Positions 17,087 to 25,801 of a stretch of 64,000 nt of DNA are shown here, one piece after another. The position numbers were made by a program, and so were the translations under genes. This DNA is from Flavobacterium sp. YJ01 (GTDB lineage: Bacteria; Bacteroidota; Bacteroidia; Flavobacteriales; Flavobacteriaceae). Each line of letters begins with the position of its first letter. The first letter of the stretch is position 1. A model generated the notes under the pieces. That model was not told the origin of the DNA and did no database searches. It saw nothing but the letters and a program-made list of their open reading frames with translations. The stretch lies in the NCBI RefSeq assembly GCF_029320955.1, contig NZ_CP119757.1, positions 2,294,001-2,358,000 of the forward strand, written 5' to 3'.

Positions 17087-18382
17087 TTAATTTATGGTTA
17101 CTTTTATTTGTTTTACACGTTTTTTATCAACTGTTTCTACAGTAAAAACACAGTTTTCAAAAGGCACTTTTTGATCTTTTTTCGGAAAATTACCTAATAT
17201 TTCTAGAATAAATCCTGCCAAAGTTTCTGCTTCTCCTTTGTGAGATTCAAAAATATCTTCATCAACATCTACAATTCTATAAAAATCTTTAAGGTTTATT
17301 TTTCCCTCAAAAAGGAAATTTTTTTCATCAATCTGCGAGAAATTCAGATTTTCGTCATCAAATTCATCACTAATATCTCCAACTATTTCTTCAATTACAT
17401 CTTCTAAAGAAACTAAGCCTGAAGTCCCGCCATATTCGTCTACAACAATTGCCAAATGACTTTTTAAACTCTGAAAATCTTTTAATAAATTATCAAGTTT
17501 TTTATTCTCCGGAACAAAGAAAGCTTCTCGAATTAAAGATGCCCAATCAAATTCTTCTTTATCAATATGAGGCAATAAATCTTTTACAAAAAGCACTCCT
17601 TCAATCTGATCAATATTATCACGATAAACCGGAATTCTCGAGAATCCAGTTTCGATTATTTTAGGATAAATCTCTGCAAAAGTCTCTGATATTTCTAATG
17701 CAAAAATATCAATTCTCGGACTCATAACTTGTTTTGTGTCGGTATTTCCGAAAGAAACAATTCCTTCCAGAATTTTTTGTTCTTCTGTAGAAGTCCCTTC
17801 AGAATCGGTCAATTCTAAAGCCTGAGAAAGTTGATTGATTGAAAAATTATTCTTTTGTTTTCCTAATTTATTCTGCAAATATAAAGTAAGCGCTCTCATT
17901 GGCAAACTTATCGGCGAAAGCACTTTATCTAAAAAAGCTAACGGATAAGCAACTCCTTTTGCAAAACGCACACTATTACGGCTCGCATAAACTTTTGGAA
18001 GGACCTCGCCAAAAAGCAAAATTAAAAAAGTAACCAAAATTACTTCAAGAGTAAATCTAAGCGCAACAGAACTAACATTAGCAAAAATATTCGGTCCCAT
18101 GTAAGCAAACAAAATGACAACGCCAATATTGAAGAAATTATTAGCAACAAGCAAAGTTGCCAGAAGTTTTTTAGGTCTATCTAATAAGTTGGAAATAATT
18201 TTGCCTTTAACAAGATTATCATTTAAAGTATCCTCAATATCTTTTTGAGATAAAGAAAAAAGAGCAACTTCAGCACCTGAAACGATCGCTGAAAGAAATA
18301 ATAAAATGAGTATTGCGACGAAACCAATTATAAAATTAGCGTCAAAATTTGTAGTAAAAAGTAAACTGGGCTCTGGGTCCAA
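17087..18382 (-). CDS. gldE: Gliding motility-associated protein GldE (CNNM/CBS family)
   Basis: 431-residue membrane protein of the CorC/HlyC-type family. An N-terminal DUF21/CNNM domain (about 15-195) has several membrane helices, a CBS pair follows (about 205-335, with MSPRIDIFAL and YGGTSGLVSLEDV), and a CorC-type C-terminal domain ends the protein. CNNM relatives are linked to Mg2+ transport. In F. johnsoniae gldE is co-transcribed with gldD and partly supports its function. It overlaps neither neighbour but is 24 bp from ssb and 1 bp from gldD. Confidence 0.92.
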   Translation of the reverse strand: MDPEPSLLFTTNFDANFIIGFVAILILLFLSAIVSGAEVALFSLSQKDIEDTLNDNLVKGKIISNLLDRPKKLLATLLVANNFFNIGVVILFAYMGPNIFANVSSVALRFTLEVILVTFLILLFGEVLPKVYASRNSVRFAKGVAYPLAFLDKVLSPISLPMRALTLYLQNKLGKQKNNFSINQLSQALELTDSEGTSTEEQKILEGIVSFGNTDTKQVMSPRIDIFALEISETFAEIYPKIIETGFSRIPVYRDNIDQIEGVLFVKDLLPHIDKEEFDWASLIREAFFVPENKKLDNLLKDFQSLKSHLAIVVDEYGGTSGLVSLEDVIEEIVGDISDEFDDENLNFSQIDEKNFLFEGKINLKDFYRIVDVDEDIFESHKGEAETLAGFILEILGNFPKKDQKVPFENCVFTVETVDKKRVKQIKVTIN

Positions 18383-18406
18383 ATTGCATAAAATTAGTTA
18401 AACATC

Positions 18407-18847
18407 TTAGAAAGGCAAGTCGTTAATTGGAAGCCCTTCATTTGCAGCATCAAAGTTAGTGTTTTTTACTGACTCTGTATCTTGATTTTGTTTTGTATGT
18501 GCAGTTTCTTTTTTGGTTGTCAGGAAAGTAAACTCGGTAACCTGAATTTCGGTTGTATATTTTGTTGTACCGTCTTCAGCTTGCCATTGGCGAGATTTTA
18601 TTCTTCCTTCTACATAAATTTTATCTCCTTTAGAAAGATATTTTTCGCAGATTTCTGCTGCTTTATTGCGAACAACCAAATTGTGCCACTCTGTCGAAGT
18701 AATCTTTTCGTTGGTTGTTTTATTAATATAAACTTCATTAGTAGCCAACTGAAACCGTCCGATACAGTTTCCTCCATCAAAATAATGCATCTTTACATCA
18801 TCTCCCAAATGGCCAATAAGCATCACTTTATTTAATGTTCCGTTCAT
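18407..18847 (-). CDS. ssb: Single-stranded DNA-binding protein
   Basis: 146 residues. An OB fold covers about 1-110 (NKVMLIGHLGDDV, then STEWHNLVV), followed by a short polar linker and the acidic tip NDLPF that recruits repair and replication partners. It lies between mutY and gldE in one operon. Shorter than E. coli SSB because of the short linker; a second ssb elsewhere in the genome is likely in this genus. Confidence 0.95.
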   Translation of the reverse strand: MNGTLNKVMLIGHLGDDVKMHYFDGGNCIGRFQLATNEVYINKTTNEKITSTEWHNLVVRNKAAEICEKYLSKGDKIYVEGRIKSRQWQAEDGTTKYTTEIQVTEFTFLTTKKETAHTKQNQDTESVKNTNFDAANEGLPINDLPF

Positions 18848-18882
18848 AGTTTAGGTGGTATTTCTACCAAAGATACATTTTT

Positions 18883-19929
18883 TTAGCAATTTATTTCCTG
18901 CTTTTCTATAAAATTATAAATCACAATAGGGAAAGGAAAAGTTTTTAATTTTTCGGCATCAATTCCGTTTTCAATTTTCTCTTTTATTTTAATTTTCCAA
19001 AATTGTATATGAAGATGTTGATGCGAAAGTTTGTGTACAACTGTCGATTCATGACAATCTTCTATACTTATTATATTATAGGTAGAAAAAATTTCTTCCT
19101 TTGCTTTTTTTGAAATCACCTCAAAATCTACAATAGATTCTGTTTCTAAAAGAGGAAATTGATATAAATTATGCCAGATTCCTTTTGCCGTTCTTTTTTC
19201 TATTATGGTATTTCCAGAAGAATCTTCTAAAATCAAATAATTAAAGTATCTATTGGTAATTTTTACCTTTTTAGATTTTACGGGAAGCATATTTACTTTT
19301 CCTTTTTGTAATGCTGCGCAGCTTTCATTAAAATCACAAACAGAACAATCTGGATTTTTAGGCACGCATTGCAAAGCTCCAAACTCCATAATTGCCTGAT
19401 TAAAAATCGCAGGATTATCTTTTGGCATTAATTCTTGCGCCAAAGCGGTAAACTCTTTTTTAGTTGCTGGCAGCGCAATATCAGATTCGATATCAAAATA
19501 ACGCGATAAGACACGAAATACATTTCCGTCTACAACAGGAACAGATTCATTATAAGAAAAAGAAGCAATCGCAGCAGCTGTATATTCGCCAACTCCTTTA
19601 AGTTTCAAAAGTTCTTTATACGAATCAGGAAAAACTCCATTTAAATCATTACTTATAAATTGAGCCGTTTTATGAAGATTTCTAGCTCTCGAATAATATC
19701 CCAAACCTTGCCAAAGTTTTAAAACCTTTTCTTCTGAGGCATCTGCCAAATGTTTTACAGTAGGAAATTCCTTAGTAAACGAGAAAAAATAAGGCATTCC
19801 CTGCGCAACTCTTGTCTGCTGAAGCATAATTTCTGAGAGCCAAATTTGGTAAGGATCGACCGTTTTTCGCCACGGCAAATCACGCTTGTTTCGTAAATAC
19901 CATTTTATCAATATGTTATGAAAATCCAT
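18883..19929 (-). CDS. mutY: A/G-specific adenine glycosylase
   Basis: 348-residue base-excision repair enzyme that removes adenine opposite 8-oxoguanine. It has LPWRKT, the helix-hairpin-helix with LKGVGEYTAAA, and the catalytic Asp in VVDGNVFRVL. The iron-sulfur loop is C-x6-C-x2-C-x5-C (CVPKNPDC, CDFNESC). The C-terminal NUDIX-like domain reads the 8-oxoG strand. I chose ATG 19929 (MDFHN) over the TTG at 19950. First gene of the operon leading to gldD. Confidence 0.95.
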   Translation of the reverse strand: MDFHNILIKWYLRNKRDLPWRKTVDPYQIWLSEIMLQQTRVAQGMPYFFSFTKEFPTVKHLADASEEKVLKLWQGLGYYSRARNLHKTAQFISNDLNGVFPDSYKELLKLKGVGEYTAAAIASFSYNESVPVVDGNVFRVLSRYFDIESDIALPATKKEFTALAQELMPKDNPAIFNQAIMEFGALQCVPKNPDCSVCDFNESCAALQKGKVNMLPVKSKKVKITNRYFNYLILEDSSGNTIIEKRTAKGIWHNLYQFPLLETESIVDFEVISKKAKEEIFSTYNIISIEDCHESTVVHKLSHQHLHIQFWKIKIKEKIENGIDAEKLKTFPFPIVIYNFIEKQEINC

Positions 19930-19988
19930 TGCAAAATACTTAGAATACAAAAGTAAATGTTTATGTAATTAAAATTTAACGAATTAGC

Positions 19989-20020
19989 TTGATTAATTAT
20001 TTTTTTAATTCCTATATTTG
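19989..20020 (+). promoter_or_regulatory. Promoter of HU gene
   Basis: TTG (19989-19991), 21 bp, TATATTTG (20013-20020), about 50 bp before the HU start. Good match to the Flavobacterium consensus. Confidence 0.7.
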
Positions 20021-20069
20021 CAAACTCAAAAAAATAGTACACCATTTATAAAATAAAATAGGAAAGAAA

Positions 20070-20360
20070 ATGACGAAAGCAGATATCGTAGCGAAAATTT
20101 CAGAGAAACTAGGTCTTGAAAAAGGAGACGTTCAAGCAACAGTAGAAACTTTTATGGAAGAAGTTAAAACTTCTTTAGAAACTGGAGACAATGTTTACCT
20201 AAGAGGTTTTGGTAGTTTTATCGTAAAAACTAGAGCTGAAAAGACTGGAAGAAACATTTCTAAAAACACTACAATTAAAATTCCAGCACACAACATTCCT
20301 GCGTTTAAACCTGCAAAAGTTTTTGTAGAAGGAGTTAAAACAAACAACGAAGCAAAATAA
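20070..20360 (+). CDS. HU/IHF family DNA-binding protein
   Basis: 96-residue nucleoid protein. It has the family signatures RGFGSF (about 50) and the beta-arm tip with IPAHNIPAFKPAK, which intercalates in bent DNA. It could be HU- or IHF-like; sequence alone does not decide. In F. johnsoniae the gene next to mutY was called himA. It is followed at 28 bp by a 30-codon basic protein gene that ends in a terminator, so the two are probably co-transcribed. Confidence 0.93.
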   Translation: MTKADIVAKISEKLGLEKGDVQATVETFMEEVKTSLETGDNVYLRGFGSFIVKTRAEKTGRNISKNTTIKIPAHNIPAFKPAKVFVEGVKTNNEAK

Positions 20361-20387
20361 TATTAATTAACATAAATCAGACACGAT

Positions 20388-20480
20388 ATGCCAAGTGGTA
20401 AAAAAAGAAAGAGACATAAGGTAGCTACTCACAAACGTAAGAAAAGAGCGAGAGCTAACCGTCACAAAAAGAAAAAGTAG
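20388..20480 (+). CDS. 30-residue basic protein, AURKAIP1/COX24-like
   Basis: ATG 20388 to TAG 20480. The product starts MPSGKKRKRHK, continues through a THKRKKR stretch and ends HKKKK; about two thirds of the residues are Lys, Arg or His. It fits the tiny bacterial AURKAIP1/COX24-domain proteins, related to mitochondrial mS38 and mycobacterial bS22, so a ribosomal small-subunit role is likely by family. It sits 28 bp after the HU gene, and a terminator overlaps its stop codon, as expected for a real last gene. Confidence 0.8.
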   Translation: MPSGKKRKRHKVATHKRKKRARANRHKKKK

Positions 20481-20500
20481 TTTTAAACTACTTTTTTCTT
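20472..20500 (+). terminator. Terminator overlapping the 30-codon gene's end
   Basis: AAAAAGTAGTTT (20472-20483) pairs with AAACTACTTTTT (20485-20496), followed by T-rich sequence. The left arm contains the stop codon. Confidence 0.8.
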
Positions 20501-20738
20501 TTTAAACGTTCATTGAAATTGAAAATTAGTATTCAGTCATCAGTTTATAGTCTTCGGTCTGCTGACAACTTAAAACTGCAAACTGCCAGCTAGTTTTCTC
20601 CGGGTTAATACCTGTTAAAAATATTGTTTAATCCATCCTTGTAGAAGTTGATGGTTCTTGGTTTTTGGTTTTTGGTTTTCTTTACCAACAGCTATCAACA
20701 AACAACCGACAACCTATTCACGGATAAAAATTTACAGT

Positions 20739-22283
20739 GTGAATAAAGAATTAATCATTAGATCTAGTTCTGAAGCCGTAGATTTTGCCTTATTAAAAGA
20801 TGGAAAACTAATTGAATTACACAAAGAAGAAGAGAAAAGCAATTTTCAGGTTGGTGATATTTTTATTGCCAAAATCAGAAAACCAGTTGCCGGACTTAAT
20901 GCCGCTTTTGTAAATGTAGGCTTCGAAAAAGATGCCTTTTTACATTATCACGATTTAGGCCCAAACTTAGCTTCTCAGCTGAAATTCATAAAACTTGTAA
21001 GCGCAGGTAAAATAAAAGATTTCTCCCTAAAAACCTTTCAGTTTGAAAAAGAGATTGACAAAGATGGCATCATTACTGATATTTTAAGTGCCAATCAATC
21101 TGTTTTAGTTCAAGTAGTTAAAGAACCTATATCAACCAAAGGTCCAAGAATAAGTGCTGAGCTTTCTCTTGCCGGAAGATTTATCGTTCTAGTTCCTTTT
21201 TCTGATCGCGTTTCTATTTCTCAGAAAATAGAAGACAAAAAAGAAAAGGATCGTCTAAAAAAACTTGTTCTATCGATCAAACCTAAAGGATTTGGTGTTA
21301 TTGTTCGCACAGTAGCCGAAGGCAAAAACGTAGCCGAATTAGAAAAAGATTTGCAGAACCTGCTTGGCAGATGGTCTGCAATGTGTAAAAAATTACCAAC
21401 TGCTCATCATCCATCAAAAGTATTAGGAGAGCTTAATAGAGCTTCTTCAATATTAAGAGATGTATTCAATGATACCTTCAGCGGTATTCAAATAGATGAT
21501 GAAGAGTTGTTCCACCAAACGAAGGAATATCTGCAAGAAATTGCACCTTCGAAACAATCGATTGTTAAGTTTTATCAATCAAATGACACTCCAATTTTTG
21601 AGAAATACAATATAGAGAGACAAATCAAAACTTCTTTTGGAAGAACCGTTTCTATGAGTAAAGGGGCTTACCTTATCATTGAACATACTGAAGCTCTTCA
21701 CGTTATAGACGTAAACAGCGGAAACCGTTCCAACAAGGCGACCAACCAAGAAGACACAGCCATGGAAGTAAATATGATTGCTGCAGCAGAAATCGCAAGA
21801 CAGTTACGTCTTCGAGATATGGGCGGAATTATAGTTGTTGATTTTATCGATATGTCTAATCCTGAAAACAGGAAAGTTTTGTTCGACTTCTTGCGAGAAG
21901 AAATGAGCGACGATAAAGCAAAGCATAAAATATTACCGCCAAGTAAATTTGGTTTAGTCCAGATTACAAGACAGCGAGTAAGACCAGAAGTTAATATAAA
22001 AACTAGAGAAGAAGATCCGAATAAAGTTAATGGTGAAATTGAAGCACCGATATTAATAATTGACAAGATCACCTCTGATTTAGAAAGACTTTTAAAAACC
22101 CACAATAAAGTTGTGCTTAATACACATCCGTTTGTGGCTGCATACCTCAGCAAAGGTTTTCCATCATTACGTTCAAAATGGTTTTTTGAACATAAGAAAT
22201 GGGTGAAAATCATACCTCGTGACGCTTACACGTACTTAGAATATCATTTCTACGACAAAAAAGGAAATGTTATTTCAGAATAA
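20739..22283 (+). CDS. rng: Ribonuclease G/E family protein
   Basis: 514 residues from GTG 20739 (reads VNKELIIRSSSEAVDFALL, the conserved family start). The frame is open further to 20658, but those codons come from a 'ggtttttggt' short-period repeat and do not look like protein. There is an S1-like RNA-binding domain (about 35-130, with AFVNVGFEKDAFLH). The RNase E/G catalytic core has the Mg2+ sites near HVIDVNSG and IIVVDFIDM. It acts in rRNA maturation and mRNA decay. The C-terminal degradosome scaffold of RNase E is absent. Confidence 0.93.
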   Translation: MNKELIIRSSSEAVDFALLKDGKLIELHKEEEKSNFQVGDIFIAKIRKPVAGLNAAFVNVGFEKDAFLHYHDLGPNLASQLKFIKLVSAGKIKDFSLKTFQFEKEIDKDGIITDILSANQSVLVQVVKEPISTKGPRISAELSLAGRFIVLVPFSDRVSISQKIEDKKEKDRLKKLVLSIKPKGFGVIVRTVAEGKNVAELEKDLQNLLGRWSAMCKKLPTAHHPSKVLGELNRASSILRDVFNDTFSGIQIDDEELFHQTKEYLQEIAPSKQSIVKFYQSNDTPIFEKYNIERQIKTSFGRTVSMSKGAYLIIEHTEALHVIDVNSGNRSNKATNQEDTAMEVNMIAAAEIARQLRLRDMGGIIVVDFIDMSNPENRKVLFDFLREEMSDDKAKHKILPPSKFGLVQITRQRVRPEVNIKTREEDPNKVNGEIEAPILIIDKITSDLERLLKTHNKVVLNTHPFVAAYLSKGFPSLRSKWFFEHKKWVKIIPRDAYTYLEYHFYDKKGNVISE

Positions 22284-22287
22284 AAAA

Positions 22288-22325
22288 ACAAAACCGCCTT
22301 TCGTGAGATTGGCGGTTTTTTTGTG
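22288..22325 (+). terminator. Terminator after rng
   Basis: AAAACCGCC (22290-22298) pairs with GGCGGTTTT (22311-22319) and runs into T's. Confidence 0.9.
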
Positions 22326-22336
22326 TCTTTTTTTTT

Positions 22337-22396
22337 CGCCACGAATTACACGAATTTGCACGAATTAATTTGTGTCAATTGGTGTAATTCGTGGCG
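22337..22396. repeat. CGCCACGAATTACAC inverted repeat
   Basis: 15-bp perfect arms (22337-22351 and 22382-22396). The interior repeats the CACGAATT motif. A related element with shorter arms is at 38098-38165. Confidence 0.85.
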
Positions 22397-22442
22397 GAAA
22401 TTTATGTTCAAAAACTATATTTAAAAAGTAATTTGAATACTA

Positions 22443-22513
22443 ATGTCAACCTGAGCGAAGTCGAAGGGCACTCCAATTGGAACGTGTGCTGCGACTTCGC
22501 TCAGCCTGACATA
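22443..22513. repeat. TGTCA-ended inverted repeat
   Basis: GTCAACCTGAGCGAAGTCG faces CGACTTCGCTCAGCCTGAC, 18 of 20 bp complementary. Same family as 15044-15116. Confidence 0.75.
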
Positions 22514-22554
22514 CAATAGCTTATAACGAAACGTTTTTGGAATTTATTCTAAAA

Positions 22555-24930
22555 TCATTCCCTCACAATTTCAATTTTCCTTCTAATTTCATTTCCAGAA
22601 GCATCAACAACTGTAATATAATGTATTCCTGTTGTTGGCGTAATAGGCAGTTCATGAAATGTTTTGGTTGTTGCTTTATAAACATCATCAACATACCAGA
22701 ATAATTCTTTATCTCTTTCAGAATAAGCTACTTTTAAAATTACGGGCTGTACGTTGCTGTTAAAATCTTTCGTTAAATAAATTTTACTGTTCGCTTTCGG
22801 ATAAATAAAATCCATTGTAGTGGTTTGTGTTCCCTCACAACCTTCTTTAAATGGCGGTAACGGCAAATATTCGATATGCTGGCTTTTGTAATACCAAGCC
22901 ATAACAGGAGGCAGTACAAACCAATTTTTAGTAACAATATTTTCGATACTTTCACAACTACTATTGACCTGAAATTGTTCTGTCTTATCTAAATGAATTG
23001 TTCTGTGATATGGGCAGACCTTGGTCGATTTACCTTTTTTAGTAACCCATTGTTTAATTTTAGGGCAATTGTCTTTTGCCAGATAACCGCTTAAACGGCA
23101 AACCTCAACTTCGGCTAAATCATTATAGGGAGTATCAAACCATCTTTGTCTTGGCAGTAAATTAAAAACGTCAAATAAAATTGGTGCAGCGCTCGTAACT
23201 CCAGTTAAAGTCGGCCTTCCCTCACCCGTCGCATTTCCAACCCAAATTCCAACTACATATCTTGAATTGGTTCCAATAGCCCACGCATCTCTATTTCCAA
23301 AACTTGTTCCTGTTTTCCATGCAATTTTTAAAGAACTGTCATAAAACTTCCAAGCTTCGTCTCCGTCAGGCCTATTAACCTCTTCCATTGCGTTGTAAGT
23401 CAACCAAATTGATCCTGCTCCCAGAATATTCTTTTGATTGGTTTCTGAACCAAAATCGGCCTTAAAATCGTTTTTATAGTTTAGCTCGGCAAATTCGTTA
23501 GTTCGGTATTGCCCTTTGTTTTTTGTGTAATAATTGACCGTAGACGAAAGATTTGCATACGTTCGGCATAGATCCCACAAATTACTTTCGGCGCCTCCTA
23601 AAATCAGGGACAAACCATAATGATCAGGCGTTTTATTAATGTTCTTTAATTTAAACTTTTGCAATTCTTCGTAAAATTTATTGACCGTAAATTCTTGAAG
23701 CATTAAAACTGCAGGAATATTCAGCGAACGCGATAATGCACGATGTGCAGGTACAGCGCCGTCAAAAGTTAGATTGAAATTTTGAGGCGTATATCCCGAA
23801 ATCTGCGTTGGAATATCAGCTACTAAAGTATTGGGCAATAATTCGCCGTCATCTAACATTGCGCCATACAAAAGCGGTTTTAAAATACTTCCTGTACTTC
23901 TTGGAGCATCAATAATATCAACATCTTTTTGATGATCTTTATCTGTTGGTGAATTTCCAACGTAACTCATCACATTTCGAGTTTGAACATCAATTACCAA
24001 AATTGCCAGATTATGAACTTCATTTTGTTTGTACTGATTGTAATAATATCTTGCAATTTGATTGACACGATTTTGCAAAGCATAATCAATCGTAGTCTTT
24101 ACAAGTATTCCTTCTTCATTTTTAGCTACTCTCTGCAGTAAATGCGGCGCAATTTGAGGAAGATCATACGGTTTTTGGGGCAAAGGCTCTTCTATTGAAA
24201 GTTCGTACGTCTGTTTATCTATTATACCTTCCTGATGCAGTTTTAACAGAAGTCGGTTTCTTTTCTTTAGTAATTTTATCTGATTTTTTCCTGGATAAAT
24301 TAAACTTGGCGCATTTGGCAAAACGGCTAAAACTGCATTTTCTGCCCATGATAACTGATTCGATTGCACTCCGAAATAACGCCATGAAGCCATTTCCAGT
24401 CCCACGACATTTCCTCCAAAAGGCGCGTGTGCAGCGTACATTTCGAGAATTTCATCTTTAGAATATCCTAATTCTAATCTTGTAGCGAGAATAATTTCTA
24501 TTATTTTTTCGAAATAGGTTCTGTTTTTTCCTTTTCGGGATAATCGAATGACTTGCTGAGTCAGCGTACTTCCGCCTCTAACCACTTTTCCTGCTTTTCT
24601 GTTTTGTTTAAAAGCATTGATCATCGCGCCAGGATTAAAACCGGGATGTTTGTAGAAATATTCATCTTCAAAATATACAATGCATTTCTTGAATTTATCT
24701 GGAACGCTGTCCTGAGCCGGAAAACGCCATTGTCCGTCGTGTGCAATTTTAGCGCCAAGAAGTTCTCCTTCTTTACTTTCTATAACTGTTGAATAGGGTT
24801 CTTTGAATAAAGTTCGAGGTATCGAAAAATAGTAAATCAGCAAGAGCAGAAATGCAATTGCTGATTTTATTTTATTTCTTTTGATCCAGTTTATGATGCG
24901 TTGGAAAAACGCTTTTAATTTATTTTTCAA
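22555..24930 (-). CDS. pbpC: Penicillin-binding protein 1C
   Basis: 791-residue bifunctional-type PBP. One N-terminal membrane helix (about 20-38) precedes the GT51 glycosyltransferase domain (catalytic Glu near 88-90 in FEDEYFY, plus GGSTLTQQ). The transpeptidase domain has the active-site Ser in GSILKP and the KTG box in AWKTGTSF. A C-terminal BiPBP_C beta domain ends the protein (about 700-790). The start is TTG 24930; no in-frame ATG precedes the membrane helix. PBP1C is often paired with bacterial alpha-2-macroglobulin, whose gene lies upstream on the same strand, here separated by a transposase element. Confidence 0.93.
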   Translation of the reverse strand: MKNKLKAFFQRIINWIKRNKIKSAIAFLLLLIYYFSIPRTLFKEPYSTVIESKEGELLGAKIAHDGQWRFPAQDSVPDKFKKCIVYFEDEYFYKHPGFNPGAMINAFKQNRKAGKVVRGGSTLTQQVIRLSRKGKNRTYFEKIIEIILATRLELGYSKDEILEMYAAHAPFGGNVVGLEMASWRYFGVQSNQLSWAENAVLAVLPNAPSLIYPGKNQIKLLKKRNRLLLKLHQEGIIDKQTYELSIEEPLPQKPYDLPQIAPHLLQRVAKNEEGILVKTTIDYALQNRVNQIARYYYNQYKQNEVHNLAILVIDVQTRNVMSYVGNSPTDKDHQKDVDIIDAPRSTGSILKPLLYGAMLDDGELLPNTLVADIPTQISGYTPQNFNLTFDGAVPAHRALSRSLNIPAVLMLQEFTVNKFYEELQKFKLKNINKTPDHYGLSLILGGAESNLWDLCRTYANLSSTVNYYTKNKGQYRTNEFAELNYKNDFKADFGSETNQKNILGAGSIWLTYNAMEEVNRPDGDEAWKFYDSSLKIAWKTGTSFGNRDAWAIGTNSRYVVGIWVGNATGEGRPTLTGVTSAAPILFDVFNLLPRQRWFDTPYNDLAEVEVCRLSGYLAKDNCPKIKQWVTKKGKSTKVCPYHRTIHLDKTEQFQVNSSCESIENIVTKNWFVLPPVMAWYYKSQHIEYLPLPPFKEGCEGTQTTTMDFIYPKANSKIYLTKDFNSNVQPVILKVAYSERDKELFWYVDDVYKATTKTFHELPITPTTGIHYITVVDASGNEIRRKIEIVRE

Positions 24931-24949
24931 AATTACATTGTTATTTCAT

Positions 24950-25065
24950 ATCCTAACAGGTTTCCAAAACCTGTTAGGTATTCCTTATTCATTCCTAAAA
25001 GAAAAATAAAATTTTCTTGTTTGTATATATAATATACCTAACAGGTTTTGGAAACCTGTTAGGAT
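24950..25065. repeat. REP / inverted-REP pair, right of pbpC
   Basis: Two 27-nt palindromes (24952-24978 and 25037-25063) with 12-bp arms CCTAACAGGTTT and AAACCTGTTAGG. The loops are CCA and TGG, so the second is the exact reverse complement of the first, extended to 32 bp by TAT/TA flanks. An AT-rich spacer of about 55 bp lies between. This is the BIME arrangement of REP elements, directly downstream of the RAYT gene. Confidence 0.92.
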
Positions 25066-25081
25066 AGCCGAATATAATTTC

Positions 25082-25672
25082 CTATTGATCAAGTAAATTT
25101 ACATCACTAAGCACGCCTTTATAAATCAACTTTCTTTCATCATGGCAAAATATAAAATTTTCTAAATCATTAAATAATTTTAAAATAAACTCTCTATCGA
25201 TACTACTTGATTTATCTGATAAATAAGAACAATAAGATGAATGTTTATACGAGTGAAAATCTTTAAAAAACTTATGCTTGACCGGATTCAAATGAACATA
25301 TAAGATTAATTGCTTCAAATATTCTTCATTTTCGATTCTATTTCTTTGCAAATGTTCCTGAAATAAACTTCCTGTTCTATTATATGCCTTGTTTATACTT
25401 TTAGAATAAGAGTTGAATAAATTGGAAAATGGCAGATGTATTTTTCCTTTAAATTTTTCAGGTAAATCAATTTTATCTTTTATTCTCAGAACAATATGAA
25501 AATGATTTTTGAGTAAACAATAAGCATAGACATCAGCAATTGGCAAAATATATTTTTTGAGTTTTTCTAAAAAATAACTGTAGTTTTTCTCTTCAACAAA
25601 AATATTCTCACTATTATTTCCTCGATTATAAACATGATAATATTGTCCCGCCTCAAAAACATCTTTCTCCAC
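25082..25672 (-). CDS. REP-associated tyrosine transposase (RAYT, Y1/IS200-like)
   Basis: 196-residue HUH-type single-strand nuclease of the TnpA-REP group. The N-terminus has QYYHVYNRGNN, typical of RAYTs; the HUH metal motif is NHFHIVL (about 75-81). The later YVHLNPVK segment is the conserved stretch near the catalytic Tyr region. The start is GTG 25672. It is flanked on both sides by the same REP/inverted-REP pair, the substrate type RAYTs recognise. It lies between the macroglobulin and pbpC genes. RAYTs are usually domesticated, single-copy and vertically kept. The frame is intact and probably functional. Confidence 0.9.
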   Translation of the reverse strand: MEKDVFEAGQYYHVYNRGNNSENIFVEEKNYSYFLEKLKKYILPIADVYAYCLLKNHFHIVLRIKDKIDLPEKFKGKIHLPFSNLFNSYSKSINKAYNRTGSLFQEHLQRNRIENEEYLKQLILYVHLNPVKHKFFKDFHSYKHSSYCSYLSDKSSSIDREFILKLFNDLENFIFCHDERKLIYKGVLSDVNLLDQ

Positions 25673-25690
25673 AATCCTATTCTTTTTATT

Positions 25691-25783
25691 ATCCTAACAG
25701 GTTTCCAAAACCTGTTAGGTATGTTTTTTCTTTTCCTAAAAACTTAATATAATACCTAACAGGTTTTGGAAACCTGTTAGGAT
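25691..25783. repeat. REP / inverted-REP pair, left of macroglobulin gene
   Basis: Palindromes 25693-25719 (loop CCA) and 25755-25781 (loop TGG), identical in sequence and order to the pair at 24950-25065 but with a 35-bp spacer. Together the pairs bracket the RAYT gene. Confidence 0.92.
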
Positions 25784-25801
25784 ACGTTTAACTACATAAA
25801 T

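Noticed and set aside
20658..20738. Upstream extension of the RNase G frame
   Set aside because: The added codons come from a short-period GGTTTTTGG repeat; family homology starts at the GTG at 20739.
24950..25783. CRISPR-like array
   Set aside because: The repeats are palindromes in inverted pairs with unequal spacers, and only four copies; this is a REP/RAYT arrangement.
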